Origin: Lachnospiraceae bacterium
GTDB taxonomy: Bacteria > Bacillota > Clostridia > Lachnospirales > Lachnospiraceae
Direction: 5' to 3'
Assembly (NCBI GenBank): GCA_024696615.1
Contig: JAILGS010000036.1
Location: 1-64,000, forward strand
Length of the DNA: 64,000 bases
Shown here piece after piece: positions 20,844 through 29,269 of this stretch. The number at the start of each line of letters is the position of its first letter. Within the stretch, counting starts at the first letter, position 1. A program made the position numbers and the translations under genes. Under the pieces are notes generated by a model, which was not told the DNA's origin, made no database searches, and saw nothing but the letters and a program-made list of their open reading frames with translations.

Positions 20844-21173
20844 ATGATAACTGTCACACTTTTAAAAAAGGCTGACAAAATTGTAGGCTTTATCTCTGAA
20901 GGTCATGCGGCTTATGATGATTCCGGTAAGGATATTGTCTGTGCTGCGGTTTCGATTTTAGTGATTAATACCGTTAATTCCATTGAGCGTTTTACGCTGG
21001 ATGAGTTTGAAGCGGATCAGGATGCCGAAGATGCAACCATTACATTCTCACTAAAGAATCCGGACTTGGTCAGCGAGAAAGCAGAAGTCTTACTGAATGC
21101 ACTGGAACTTGGAATCAAGGGAATTAGTGCTGGTAATGACGAGTATTTACAAGTAATTTCCAAGGAGGTGTAA
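20844..21173 (+). CDS. prp: Ribosomal-processing cysteine protease Prp
   Basis: [25 protein letters not shown]; located between rplU and rpmA. Confidence 0.93.
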   Translation: MITVTLLKKADKIVGFISEGHAAYDDSGKDIVCAAVSILVINTVNSIERFTLDEFEADQDAEDATITFSLKNPDLVSEKAEVLLNALELGIKGISAGNDEYLQVISKEV

Positions 21174-21178
21174 TTCCT

Positions 21179-21463
21179 ATGTTATATCTTGATCTTCAAT
21201 TCTTCGCACATAAGAAGGGTGTAGGTTCTACTAAGAACGGTAGAGATTCTGAGTCTAAGAGACTTGGCGCTAAGAGAGCAGATGGCCAGTTCGTTTTAGC
21301 TGGTAACATCCTCTACAGACAGCGTGGTACTAAGATTCATCCAGGTACAAATGTTGGTCGTGGTAAGGACGATACATTATTTGCACTTGTTGATGGTGTT
21401 GTTCGTTTCGAAAGAATGGGCAGAGATAAGAAGCAGGTTTCTGTATATTCTACAGAAGCTTAA
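21179..21463 (+). CDS. rpmA: 50S ribosomal protein L27 with Prp-cleaved N-terminal extension
   Basis: [37 protein letters not shown]. Confidence 0.97.
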   Translation: MLYLDLQFFAHKKGVGSTKNGRDSESKRLGAKRADGQFVLAGNILYRQRGTKIHPGTNVGRGKDDTLFALVDGVVRFERMGRDKKQVSVYSTEA

Positions 21464-21489
21464 TTCTTTGAATTAATGTACGAACTATG

Positions 21490-21524
21490 GAGCTCCAAAT
21501 CGTCTTGGTTTGGGGCTCTTTTTT
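21490..21524 (+). terminator. Rho-independent terminator after rpmA
   Basis: GAGCTCCAAA...TTTGGGGCTC followed by T6. Confidence 0.8.
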
Positions 21525-21551
21525 CTAGAAATGAGTTTAGGGAGGTAGACC

Positions 21552-22844
21552 ATGTTTGCCGATAGTGCGAAAATATTTATTAAATCTGGTAAAGGCGGCG
21601 ATGGCCATGTGAGCTTCCGTCGTGAATTATATGTTCCGGACGGAGGTCCGGATGGCGGCGATGGCGGCCGTGGTGGAGATATTATCTTTGTCGTGGATAA
21701 GGGATTAAATACCTTAACAGATTTTCGTCATGTTCGTAAGTATGTTGCGGAAAGTGGCGAAGAAGGCGGCAAGAGACGTTGTCATGGAAAAGATGGTGCT
21801 GACCTCATTATTAAAGTGCCGGAAGGAACTGTGATTAAGGATGATGAATCCGATAAGGTGATTGCGGATATGTCCGGTGACAATGTGCGGGAAGTGATTT
21901 TAAAAGGTGGTCGTGGTGGAAAGGGCAATATGAATTTTGCTACCCCTACCATGCAGGCGCCAAAATACGCACAACCAGGACAGGAATCCAAGGAATTATG
22001 GGTTCGATTAGAGTTAAAGGTAATTGCGGATGTTGGTTTGGTAGGATTTCCAAATGTGGGTAAATCCACCCTTTTATCCCGTGTTACCAATGCCCGTCCA
22101 AAGATTGCCAATTACCATTTCACCACCATTTCGCCAAATCTTGGAGTGGTGGATCTGGAAGGAAATAAGGGCTTTGTTATGGCGGATATTCCAGGTCTGA
22201 TTGAAGGTGCCTCCGATGGCATCGGCCTTGGAATTCAGTTCTTAAAGCATATTGAGCGATGCAAAGTGTTAATTCATGTGGTGGATGCTGCCGGTGTGGA
22301 AGGCCGAGATCCGGTGGAAGATATTCGTCTCATTAATGCAGAACTTGTAAAATATAATCCAAAATTATTGGAGCGCCCTTGGGTGATCGCAGCCAACAAG
22401 ATGGATTCCTACTATGATGATGGAGAAACCAAGTCCCCTGTAGCACGGTTAGAAGAGGCTTTTGGAGGGGAGAATGTAAAGATTTTCCCAATCTCTGCAG
22501 TATCCGGTCAGGGTGTGAAGGAATTACTCTATCATGTATATGACTTATTACAGACCTGTGAAGAGGCTCCAGTGATCTTTGAACGTGAATTCTTCCCAGA
22601 AGAATTTCAGGATAATCCGGAAGATCCATTTACCATTGAAAAGGATGTGGATGGAGTTTATCTTGTATATGGTCCTCGTATTGATAAGATGCTTGGTTAT
22701 ACGAATTTGGACTCTGAGAAAGGATTTGCATTCTTCCAGAAGTTCTTATATGACGCAGGTGTTATTGATAAATTAAAAGAAGCTGGAATTCAGGAAGGCG
22801 ATACGGTTCGCATCGACTTTATTGATTTTGAATTCTATGAATAA
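21552..22844 (+). CDS. obgE: GTPase Obg
   Basis: MFADSAKIFIKSGKGGDGHVSFRRE, GFPNVGKSTLLSRV. Confidence 0.97.
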   Translation: MFADSAKIFIKSGKGGDGHVSFRRELYVPDGGPDGGDGGRGGDIIFVVDKGLNTLTDFRHVRKYVAESGEEGGKRRCHGKDGADLIIKVPEGTVIKDDESDKVIADMSGDNVREVILKGGRGGKGNMNFATPTMQAPKYAQPGQESKELWVRLELKVIADVGLVGFPNVGKSTLLSRVTNARPKIANYHFTTISPNLGVVDLEGNKGFVMADIPGLIEGASDGIGLGIQFLKHIERCKVLIHVVDAAGVEGRDPVEDIRLINAELVKYNPKLLERPWVIAANKMDSYYDDGETKSPVARLEEAFGGENVKIFPISAVSGQGVKELLYHVYDLLQTCEEAPVIFEREFFPEEFQDNPEDPFTIEKDVDGVYLVYGPRIDKMLGYTNLDSEKGFAFFQKFLYDAGVIDKLKEAGIQEGDTVRIDFIDFEFYE

Positions 22845-22886
22845 GATTTTTTGATCAAATAAGAGTTTTGGATAACATGGAGGTCG

Positions 22887-23207
22887 ATGATGACTAGTAA
22901 GCAGCGTGCCTATTTAAAGGGGTTAGCAATGACGATTGATCCTATTTTCCAGATGGGAAAGGGAAGTGTAACTCCTGAAAATACCAAGGCGATCAGTGAA
23001 GCTTTGGAGAAGCGGGAATTAATTAAGATTACTGTATTAAAGAATTGTGATGATGATCCAAGAGCCATTGCAGAGGTTTTAGCAGAACGTACCAGATCCG
23101 AAGTGGTTCAGGTGATTGGTCGCAAGATTGTATTATATAAGCAGGCGAAGGAAGAAAAGAATCGTAAGATTGAGCTTCCTAAGACCAAGAAGAAGGACGA
23201 AGAATAA
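22887..23207 (+). CDS. yhbY: YhbY/CRS1-YhbY RNA-binding protein
   Basis: SKQRAYLKGLAMTIDPIFQMGKGSVTPENTKAISEALEKREL. Confidence 0.93.
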   Translation: MMTSKQRAYLKGLAMTIDPIFQMGKGSVTPENTKAISEALEKRELIKITVLKNCDDDPRAIAEVLAERTRSEVVQVIGRKIVLYKQAKEEKNRKIELPKTKKKDEE

Positions 23208-23245
23208 GTTTTGCTCTTAATCTGATCGAAAACGGGAGGCAGCGT

Positions 23246-23848
23246 ATGAAGATTGGAATTATGGGAGGAACCTTTAATCCCGTGCATTTAGGCCATATTG
23301 CCATGGCAAAATGTGCATTGGAACAATATCATTTGGACCGAATCATGTTTCTTCCAAGTGGGGATCCGCCTCATAAGAAGGGGGCTAAAATCCTTTCCGC
23401 CAAAGACCGGGTGGCCCTACTTGAAAAGGCCATTTTAGATTTTCCGCAAGGGTATATTGATACCATGGAGATTGAACGGGAGGGCTATAGCTATACCGTG
23501 GAAACCATGGAAGAACTCACTGCCCTTCATCCGGAGGTGGATTATTACTATATCATCGGCGGGGATTCTCTGGCTCAGTTTTCCACCTGGAGAAGGCCGG
23601 AGGATTTAGCAAAGCTTTGCACCTTCTTAGTGGCTCCCAGGGAGGGAATGGAAGAAGAGGAGTTTTATGCCACCTTGGAGTCCATGCGCCATCGTTATCA
23701 GGCTACCATGTATCCTTTAGCCATGGAATTAATTCCGGTTAGTTCCACCAAGATTCGGGAGCAAATTGCAGACCTTATGGAATATATGGATCCCAAGGTT
23801 CTTTCTTATATTGTGGAGCAAAAATTGTATCAATCGGAGGAAGAATAG
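23246..23848 (+). CDS. nadD: Nicotinate-nucleotide adenylyltransferase
   Basis: KIGIMGGTFNPVHLGHIAMA; ISSTKIRE-like VSSTKIREQI. Confidence 0.95.
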   Translation: MKIGIMGGTFNPVHLGHIAMAKCALEQYHLDRIMFLPSGDPPHKKGAKILSAKDRVALLEKAILDFPQGYIDTMEIEREGYSYTVETMEELTALHPEVDYYYIIGGDSLAQFSTWRRPEDLAKLCTFLVAPREGMEEEEFYATLESMRHRYQATMYPLAMELIPVSSTKIREQIADLMEYMDPKVLSYIVEQKLYQSEEE

Positions 23849-23944
23849 GGGATAGTCTACATAAATTCTTTATGACAACTCATGTGAATTGCTGCTATAC
23901 GTTTGGTCTACATAAAATATTTATGTAAAATATGGAGGAGCATT

Positions 23945-24586
23945 ATGGCAAATGTATTACATGAATATAATGAATTTCGATATCATCTGATGGAAGAAGA
24001 GGACGAGAAGAAGCGTCTGAAGATGATTCGGAAAGAATTAAAAGAGGATTTGGATAAGGAGCGTTATGAACATACCATGGGTGTGGCTAATACCGCAGTA
24101 TCCTTAGCCATGAGTGTTTCCTACGATTATCATAAGGCATTCTTAGCAGGATTATTGCATGATTGTGCCAAATGTATCCCAAATCCGGAAAAAATTACAA
24201 TCTGTGAGAATAATGGGATTGAAATTACGGAGATTGAATATGAGAATCCATCCCTGTTACATTCGAAACTGGGGGCTTTATTAGCCAGAGAAAAGTATGG
24301 GGTTAGTGATGAGGAAATCCTTGGAAGCATCATTTATCATACCACGGGAAAACCGGATATGAATCTTCTTGAAAAGATTATTTTTGTTGCGGATTATATT
24401 GAGCCTGGCCGGGATAAACAGCCGAATTTAACGGAACTTCGTGCTTTGGCATTCCATGATTTAGATCAGGCAGTATATCGTATTAGTGGGGATACTTTGG
24501 AGTACCTAAAGAAGAAGGAACTTACACTAGATCCCATGACCCAGAAAACATATGAGTATTATCAAGAATGGATCAAGAAGCGTTAA
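23945..24586 (+). CDS. yqeK: HD-domain hydrolase YqeK (Ap4A hydrolase-like)
   Basis: RYEHTMGVANTAV, LAGLLHDCAKCIP; ATG at 23945. Confidence 0.92.
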   Translation: MANVLHEYNEFRYHLMEEEDEKKRLKMIRKELKEDLDKERYEHTMGVANTAVSLAMSVSYDYHKAFLAGLLHDCAKCIPNPEKITICENNGIEITEIEYENPSLLHSKLGALLAREKYGVSDEEILGSIIYHTTGKPDMNLLEKIIFVADYIEPGRDKQPNLTELRALAFHDLDQAVYRISGDTLEYLKKKELTLDPMTQKTYEYYQEWIKKR

Positions 24587-24646
24587 TATATGGGAATCGA
24601 AGATCCATTCCAAGAATCCATACATTTGGATAGAAAGGCAGGAATT

Positions 24647-25000
24647 ATGACCTCGAAAGAAATGGCAAAAATTGCAGCAAGTGCATTGGATGAAAAGAAA
24701 GGTGTGGATCTTCGAATTATCGATATTTCGGAAGTATCCATTATGACGGACTATTTTATTGTGGTATCCGGTAATTCGGATCGCCAGGTACAGGCTTTAG
24801 CGGACTCCGTACAGGAGGAACTTGGAAAAGTAGATGTTTTTCCTCGAAACGTGGAAGGATATCATGGTGCGAATTGGATTTTATTGGACTTTAACGATGT
24901 GGTTGTGCATATCTTTGATCAGGAAAACCGGGCATTTTATGATATTGAACGTATTTGGAGGGATGGAACCTGGATTTCTGCCAATGAATTTTTACCATAA
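24647..25000 (+). CDS. rsfS: Ribosome silencing factor RsfS
   Basis: MTDYFIVVSGNSDRQVQALADSVQ, GYHGANWILLDFNDVVVHIFDQENRAFYDIERIW. Confidence 0.94.
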   Translation: MTSKEMAKIAASALDEKKGVDLRIIDISEVSIMTDYFIVVSGNSDRQVQALADSVQEELGKVDVFPRNVEGYHGANWILLDFNDVVVHIFDQENRAFYDIERIWRDGTWISANEFLP

Positions 25001-25095
25001 ATCCCTTTCTGGCATCGGGTTTCTTCTTGCAACCCATAGTACAAATAGGATATAATTGGAACGCAGTGTTTTAACTGGAATCATATGAAATAAAG

Positions 25096-25716
25096 GTGGA
25101 TAAAAAAATGAGTGACATGAATATTGTATGTTTGGATCTTGAAGGTGTTTTAGTTCCTGAAATCTGGATTGCCTTTGCAGAAGCTTCCGGTATTCCAGAG
25201 CTAAAGAGAACCACTCGTGACGAACCAGATTACGATAAGTTAATGAAGTGGAGAATTGGAATTTTAAAGGAGCATGGACTTGGATTAAAGGAAATCCAGG
25301 AGACCATCGCAAAGATCGATCCCCTTCCAGGTGCGAAGGAATTCTTAGATGAGCTTCGTTCCATCACTCAGGTGATTATTATTAGTGATACATTTACTCA
25401 GTTCGCAACCCCATTAATGAAGAAGCTTGGTTGGCCAACCATTATGTGCAATACTTTGGAAGTTGCCGAGAATGGGGAAATTACCGGTTTTAAGATGCGT
25501 TGTGAGAAGTCCAAGTTAACCACAGTGAAGGCTTTACAGTCCATCGGATTTGAGACCATTGCCAGTGGTGATAGCCATAATGACCTTGGAATGATCGAGG
25601 CTAGTAAGGCAGGATTCCTCTTTAAGAGTACGGATGCTATTAAGGCACAGTACCCACAGTATCCAGCATTCGAAGAATATGATGAATTACTGGATGCAAT
25701 TAAGAAGGCATTATAA
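25096..25716 (+). CDS. thrH: ThrH-like bifunctional phosphoserine phosphatase/homoserine phosphotransferase
   Basis: VCLDLEGVLVPEIWIAFAE; ASGDSHNDLGMIEASKAGFLF. Confidence 0.88.
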   Translation: MDKKMSDMNIVCLDLEGVLVPEIWIAFAEASGIPELKRTTRDEPDYDKLMKWRIGILKEHGLGLKEIQETIAKIDPLPGAKEFLDELRSITQVIIISDTFTQFATPLMKKLGWPTIMCNTLEVAENGEITGFKMRCEKSKLTTVKALQSIGFETIASGDSHNDLGMIEASKAGFLFKSTDAIKAQYPQYPAFEEYDELLDAIKKAL

Positions 25717-25737
25717 GAAAAATAAGAATTTGGAATA

Positions 25738-25786
25738 AAAAAGCACAAGGTATACATAAAGTATTTATGTATACCTTGTGCTTTTT
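25738..25786. terminator. Bidirectional terminator hairpin between convergent genes
   Basis: Perfect 23-bp stem AAAAAGCACAAGGTATACATAAA-GTA-TTTATGTATACCTTGTGCTTTTT. Confidence 0.9.
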
Positions 25787-25873
25787 CACATTTATTTCGT
25801 ATTATTCATCGTATTACTCATTCGGATTATTTTATATTATTTTATAATATTTCGGATCCTTACTTATTTCGTA

Positions 25874-26947
25874 TTATTCTTTGGAATCTTGCTCGGTTCG
25901 TAAGCGAACTGCATCCTTGGCACGGCGCTTGGTTTCATCCAAAACATCCGCATAATGCTTTCTGGTAGTATTCACGTCTTTATGTCCTAATACATCGGCC
26001 ACTAAGTAAATATCCCCGGTTTCCTGATATAAATTGGTACCATAGGTACTTCGTAATTTATGGGGAGTGATTTTCTTTAATGTGGTAACGGTGGTGGCAT
26101 ATTTCTTTACTAAAATCTCCACGCTACGCACGGTAATCCTGCGATTCTGGCGGGAGAGGAAGAGTGCCTGTTCATGGCCCTCATTCGGTGTGAGAGTGCC
26201 CCTTTCTTCAAAATAATCTGCCAAAGCATCCCTTACTTCATCTCCAAAGTATACAATATCTTCATATCCGCCTTTTCGGATCACCTTAATGCATTGATTT
26301 TCAAAATCCACATCCGTTAAATCCAGTCCAACACATTCGGATACACGAATTCCTGTACCTAATAACAGGGTTAAGATGGCCATATCCCTGGTTTTTAATT
26401 TTTCATGATAAACCTGCTGTAATTTGCTTAATTGTTCCCCGGATTCCACATGATCCAAGAGTTCGGATACTTCGTTAATTTCTAGACGAACTATATTTTT
26501 TTCATGAATCTTAGGAATTAATACCTGTTCCGAAGGATTCACATCAATTCGCTTGGTTTGATGAAAATATCGATAAAAACTACGTATGGAGGATAGTTTT
26601 CGCTTAATAGCTCGATCATTATTGGTATAAGTTTTTCCGTCTTTTTCATAATAACGAATATAACTTAAATATTCCTCAATATCATAGGATGTAATTTGCT
26701 CTAGAATCGAAATAGGGAACTGATGCATGGGCATATTCTTATAGATGGGATTATTTTCTTGAATATAGCTAAAGAAGGTTTTTAAATCTATGGCATAGGA
26801 TAATCTGGTACGGGATTCGGTGGTAAATTCAATACCACGGAAATAATCCGCAACAAATGCAGGAAGTTCCTTTAATAATTCCCGAAGTTTCACCATATTC
26901 TGAATCGTAACCTGATCATGATAGGTTTTATTAGAATTCGATGCCAT
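25874..26947 (-). CDS. Tyrosine-type recombinase, XerS-like single Xer recombinase
   Basis: 357 aa; TGIRVSE, IRKGG, HKLRSTYG, LGHKDVNTTRKHY supply the R-K-H-x-x-R-H-Y constellation; no integrase-associated genes nearby. Confidence 0.85.
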   Translation of the reverse strand: MASNSNKTYHDQVTIQNMVKLRELLKELPAFVADYFRGIEFTTESRTRLSYAIDLKTFFSYIQENNPIYKNMPMHQFPISILEQITSYDIEEYLSYIRYYEKDGKTYTNNDRAIKRKLSSIRSFYRYFHQTKRIDVNPSEQVLIPKIHEKNIVRLEINEVSELLDHVESGEQLSKLQQVYHEKLKTRDMAILTLLLGTGIRVSECVGLDLTDVDFENQCIKVIRKGGYEDIVYFGDEVRDALADYFEERGTLTPNEGHEQALFLSRQNRRITVRSVEILVKKYATTVTTLKKITPHKLRSTYGTNLYQETGDIYLVADVLGHKDVNTTRKHYADVLDETKRRAKDAVRLRTEQDSKE

Positions 26948-26986
26948 AAGACAATACCTCCAATATTCCTGAAATTTCCTATATGA

Positions 26987-27014
26987 ATTTCGTAAAACTA
27001 TGGTTTAGCGAAAT
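26987..27014. promoter_or_regulatory. Candidate dif-like recombination site upstream of the Xer recombinase
   Basis: ATTTCGTAAAA-CTATGG-TTTAGCGAAAT: 28 bp, two 11-bp arms matching 9/11 as an inverted repeat around a 6-bp spacer. Confidence 0.6.
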
Positions 27015-27088
27015 AACCTATATCCCTATCTTACTCCCCTTTTTGGGGTTTGTAAAGAAAAATAATGGATAAATTACGGATTCTTTCT

Positions 27089-28249
27089 TTATTTGGAGGA
27101 AATCTTTAACTTTCCATGTTCAAAAAATGCTTCCTGAAAATGAATGGAAAATTGATTTTCTAATTCGGAAAGACGCTTGGATTCATTTATGGTTAATAGA
27201 TTCATACAAATTCCAGGTTTTCCCTGACGACCACAACGGCCGGCACGATGGAGATAATCCCTGGAATCCGTAGGAAGGTATAGATTAATAACACCATAGA
27301 TATCGGAAATATCCATGCCCCTGGCAGCTAAATCCGTAGAAATTAAGATCTGATACTTTCCGGAGAGAAATCCTTCCATAGCATCCTTACGTTCTTTTTT
27401 ATCCTTGGTTCCCACCAGATTACATACTTTATAATGATGGAACGAAAGCTTTTCATATACTTCCTCCGCATCATAAGTACGATTCACAAAGAGCATGATT
27501 TTTTGATCCTTACATTCCTCGGTGCTTAATAAACTGCGCAGAGCCTCGATTTTCTCGTTTCTAGGCGCTTTAATATAAAGATGGGTAATGGATGCAGGAA
27601 TCCGTTCCTCTTCCTTAGAAAGGGCAAGAAAAGGCTCTGTGGATAATTCTTTAGCAATACGAATCGCTTTCTCATTCATGCTGGCAGAAAAGAATGCAAT
27701 CTGTGTGTCCTTATAAAGGCATTTCTTTACTGCTTTTAAGCCATCCAAATTATACTTATCCATCATATGATCCGCTTCATCCACCACTAATGTGGCAATG
27801 GTAGGTCCGGAGATCTTCTTCATCTGAATTAATTCCAACACTCTTCCACTAGTGCCAATAATGATTTCAGGCTTTCCCTTTAATGCATCCACCTGATGTT
27901 TGATATTAGCATTTCCAGGAAGTGCCACACTTCGAAGATCCAGCTGGCTTTTTTGTAATAATTGTAAGGTGACATGCTGAACCTGCATCACTAATTCATA
28001 GGTTGGTAAAAGAATGATGGTTCGACATCGACTATGATCTTCCTCCATGCGAGCCAGGGCCCGTTCAATGCATGGAATTAAATATGCTAAGGTCTTTCCA
28101 GAACCGGTCTTATCCTTGGCAATAATATCCTTTCCTTCCATGAAGGCGCCATATACAGCTTCCTGTACCTTGGTAGGATTGGTAATCTTCATAGCCTCCA
28201 GTCCTTTGGAGAGTTTTTTTGATGTTAATAATGTGCTAAATGTGTTCAT
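27089..28249 (-). CDS. DEAD/DEAH-box RNA helicase
   Basis: AKDKTGSGKTLAYLIP, VVDEADHMMD, FSASM, STDLAARGMDI, HRAGRCGRQG. Confidence 0.95.
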   Translation of the reverse strand: MNTFSTLLTSKKLSKGLEAMKITNPTKVQEAVYGAFMEGKDIIAKDKTGSGKTLAYLIPCIERALARMEEDHSRCRTIILLPTYELVMQVQHVTLQLLQKSQLDLRSVALPGNANIKHQVDALKGKPEIIIGTSGRVLELIQMKKISGPTIATLVVDEADHMMDKYNLDGLKAVKKCLYKDTQIAFFSASMNEKAIRIAKELSTEPFLALSKEEERIPASITHLYIKAPRNEKIEALRSLLSTEECKDQKIMLFVNRTYDAEEVYEKLSFHHYKVCNLVGTKDKKERKDAMEGFLSGKYQILISTDLAARGMDISDIYGVINLYLPTDSRDYLHRAGRCGRQGKPGICMNLLTINESKRLSELENQFSIHFQEAFFEHGKLKISSK

Positions 28250-28262
28250 GGGATTCTCTTTT

Positions 28263-28309
28263 CTTGCTTATTCTATATAACCTTGCTTATTCTATATCAT
28301 CTTGCTTAT
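28263..28309. repeat. 19-bp tandem repeat (about 2.5 copies) upstream of the helicase gene
   Basis: CTTGCTTATTCTATATaac / CTTGCTTATTCTATATcat / CTTGCTTAT at 28263, 28282, 28301. Confidence 0.85.
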
Positions 28310-28333
28310 GTTGGGAAATAGGAAATCATAAAG

Positions 28334-28362
28334 ATAGCAGGCAAGGAATCTGCCTGCTATCC
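28334..28362. terminator. Terminator-like hairpin
   Basis: GATAGCAGGCA-AGGAATC-TGCCTGCTATC. Confidence 0.6.
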
Positions 28363-28402
28363 TGGGATTGTTTTTTATTATATCTTATGGAGTGGAAACT
28401 CC

Positions 28403-28705
28403 TTATTCCTCCACAATTTCAAAACGAAGTGGGAATTTATCCTGTCCAACTACATGCTTGGTACCATCATCTTCAATAATAATATAGTCTCCATCGCCAA
28501 TAAAGGTTCTGCCCCTGCGATGAGTAATATATGGACAAACAATGGTTCCATCTTCCCGCTGTACTTTAATTAAATTCGTGGTTACAATCCAACCCTTGGT
28601 AATGATATCGGTCCAAAGCTCGAAGCCATCTTCCAGGCCCTTGCCTAATTCATATCGCTCTGCATCACCAATAATTGGAGTTCTTCTACATTTCATTGTG
28701 AACAC
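28403..28705 (-). CDS. Conserved hypothetical protein
   Basis: Complete 100-aa ORF; beta-rich, EDGTIVCPYITHRRGRTFIGDGDYIIIEDDGTKHVVG. Confidence 0.6.
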   Translation of the reverse strand: MFTMKCRRTPIIGDAERYELGKGLEDGFELWTDIITKGWIVTTNLIKVQREDGTIVCPYITHRRGRTFIGDGDYIIIEDDGTKHVVGQDKFPLRFEIVEE

Positions 28706-28779
28706 CCCCGATCACCAGTAAAAATAACTCCTTGTTACACCTTAAGTATCGGTTATTTCGGGAATAAAATCAACTAAAA

Positions 28780-29160
28780 TTATTCATTTAACGTAAAAAT
28801 AATTAATTTCTTGCCACTGACAATCTGATTATTGGTAATATGATTCATCTCTTTCATTTCCTTCATGTAGGATTTCACGCTCATATTGCAAGAAGGTGCA
28901 TAAATACTTGCAATCTCCCACAGACTATCCCCCGGCTGAACTTCATAGCTATAATAGGAACGCTCCAAAGTGGTATTGGCAGCCCATACATGATTATGAA
29001 TTCCAAGAGCTACTAAGATTAATACGATCACAGCAATTACGGATGCTATACGGATCTTACGGATCATAGCTTTCTTTCTACGAAGCGCCTTCTTCTTAGA
29101 AGAAGTATATCTTCTCCGTCCATTCACTTTATCTTCCATTACAATTACATCTCCACTCAT
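28780..29160 (-). CDS. LysM-domain membrane protein, YneA-like (candidate SOS cell-division inhibitor)
   Basis: One TM helix then YEVQPGDSLWEIASIYAPS...NQIVSGKKLIIF; divergent from lexA. Confidence 0.85.
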   Translation of the reverse strand: MSGDVIVMEDKVNGRRRYTSSKKKALRRKKAMIRKIRIASVIAVIVLILVALGIHNHVWAANTTLERSYYSYEVQPGDSLWEIASIYAPSCNMSVKSYMKEMKEMNHITNNQIVSGKKLIIFTLNE

Positions 29161-29205
29161 TCTTCCATCTCCCTTGAATCCTAAAAATAAGTTACATGCA
29201 TCTTA

Positions 29206-29219
29206 CGAACATCTGTTCG
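29206..29219. promoter_or_regulatory. LexA box
   Basis: CGAACATCTGTTCG, perfect CGAAC-N4-GTTCG. Confidence 0.9.
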
Positions 29220-29243
29220 TTATCTTGAACATAATATATCATT

Positions 29244-29257
29244 CGAACAAATGTTTG
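29244..29257. promoter_or_regulatory. LexA box
   Basis: CGAACAAATGTTTG. Confidence 0.8.
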
Positions 29258-29269
29258 TCAACAAGAAAT

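Noticed and set aside
25874-26947. Interpreting the tyrosine recombinase as a phage/ICE integrase
   Set aside because: No tRNA attachment site, excisionase, phage or conjugation genes on either side; flanks are housekeeping genes and the adjacent 28-bp site looks like dif.
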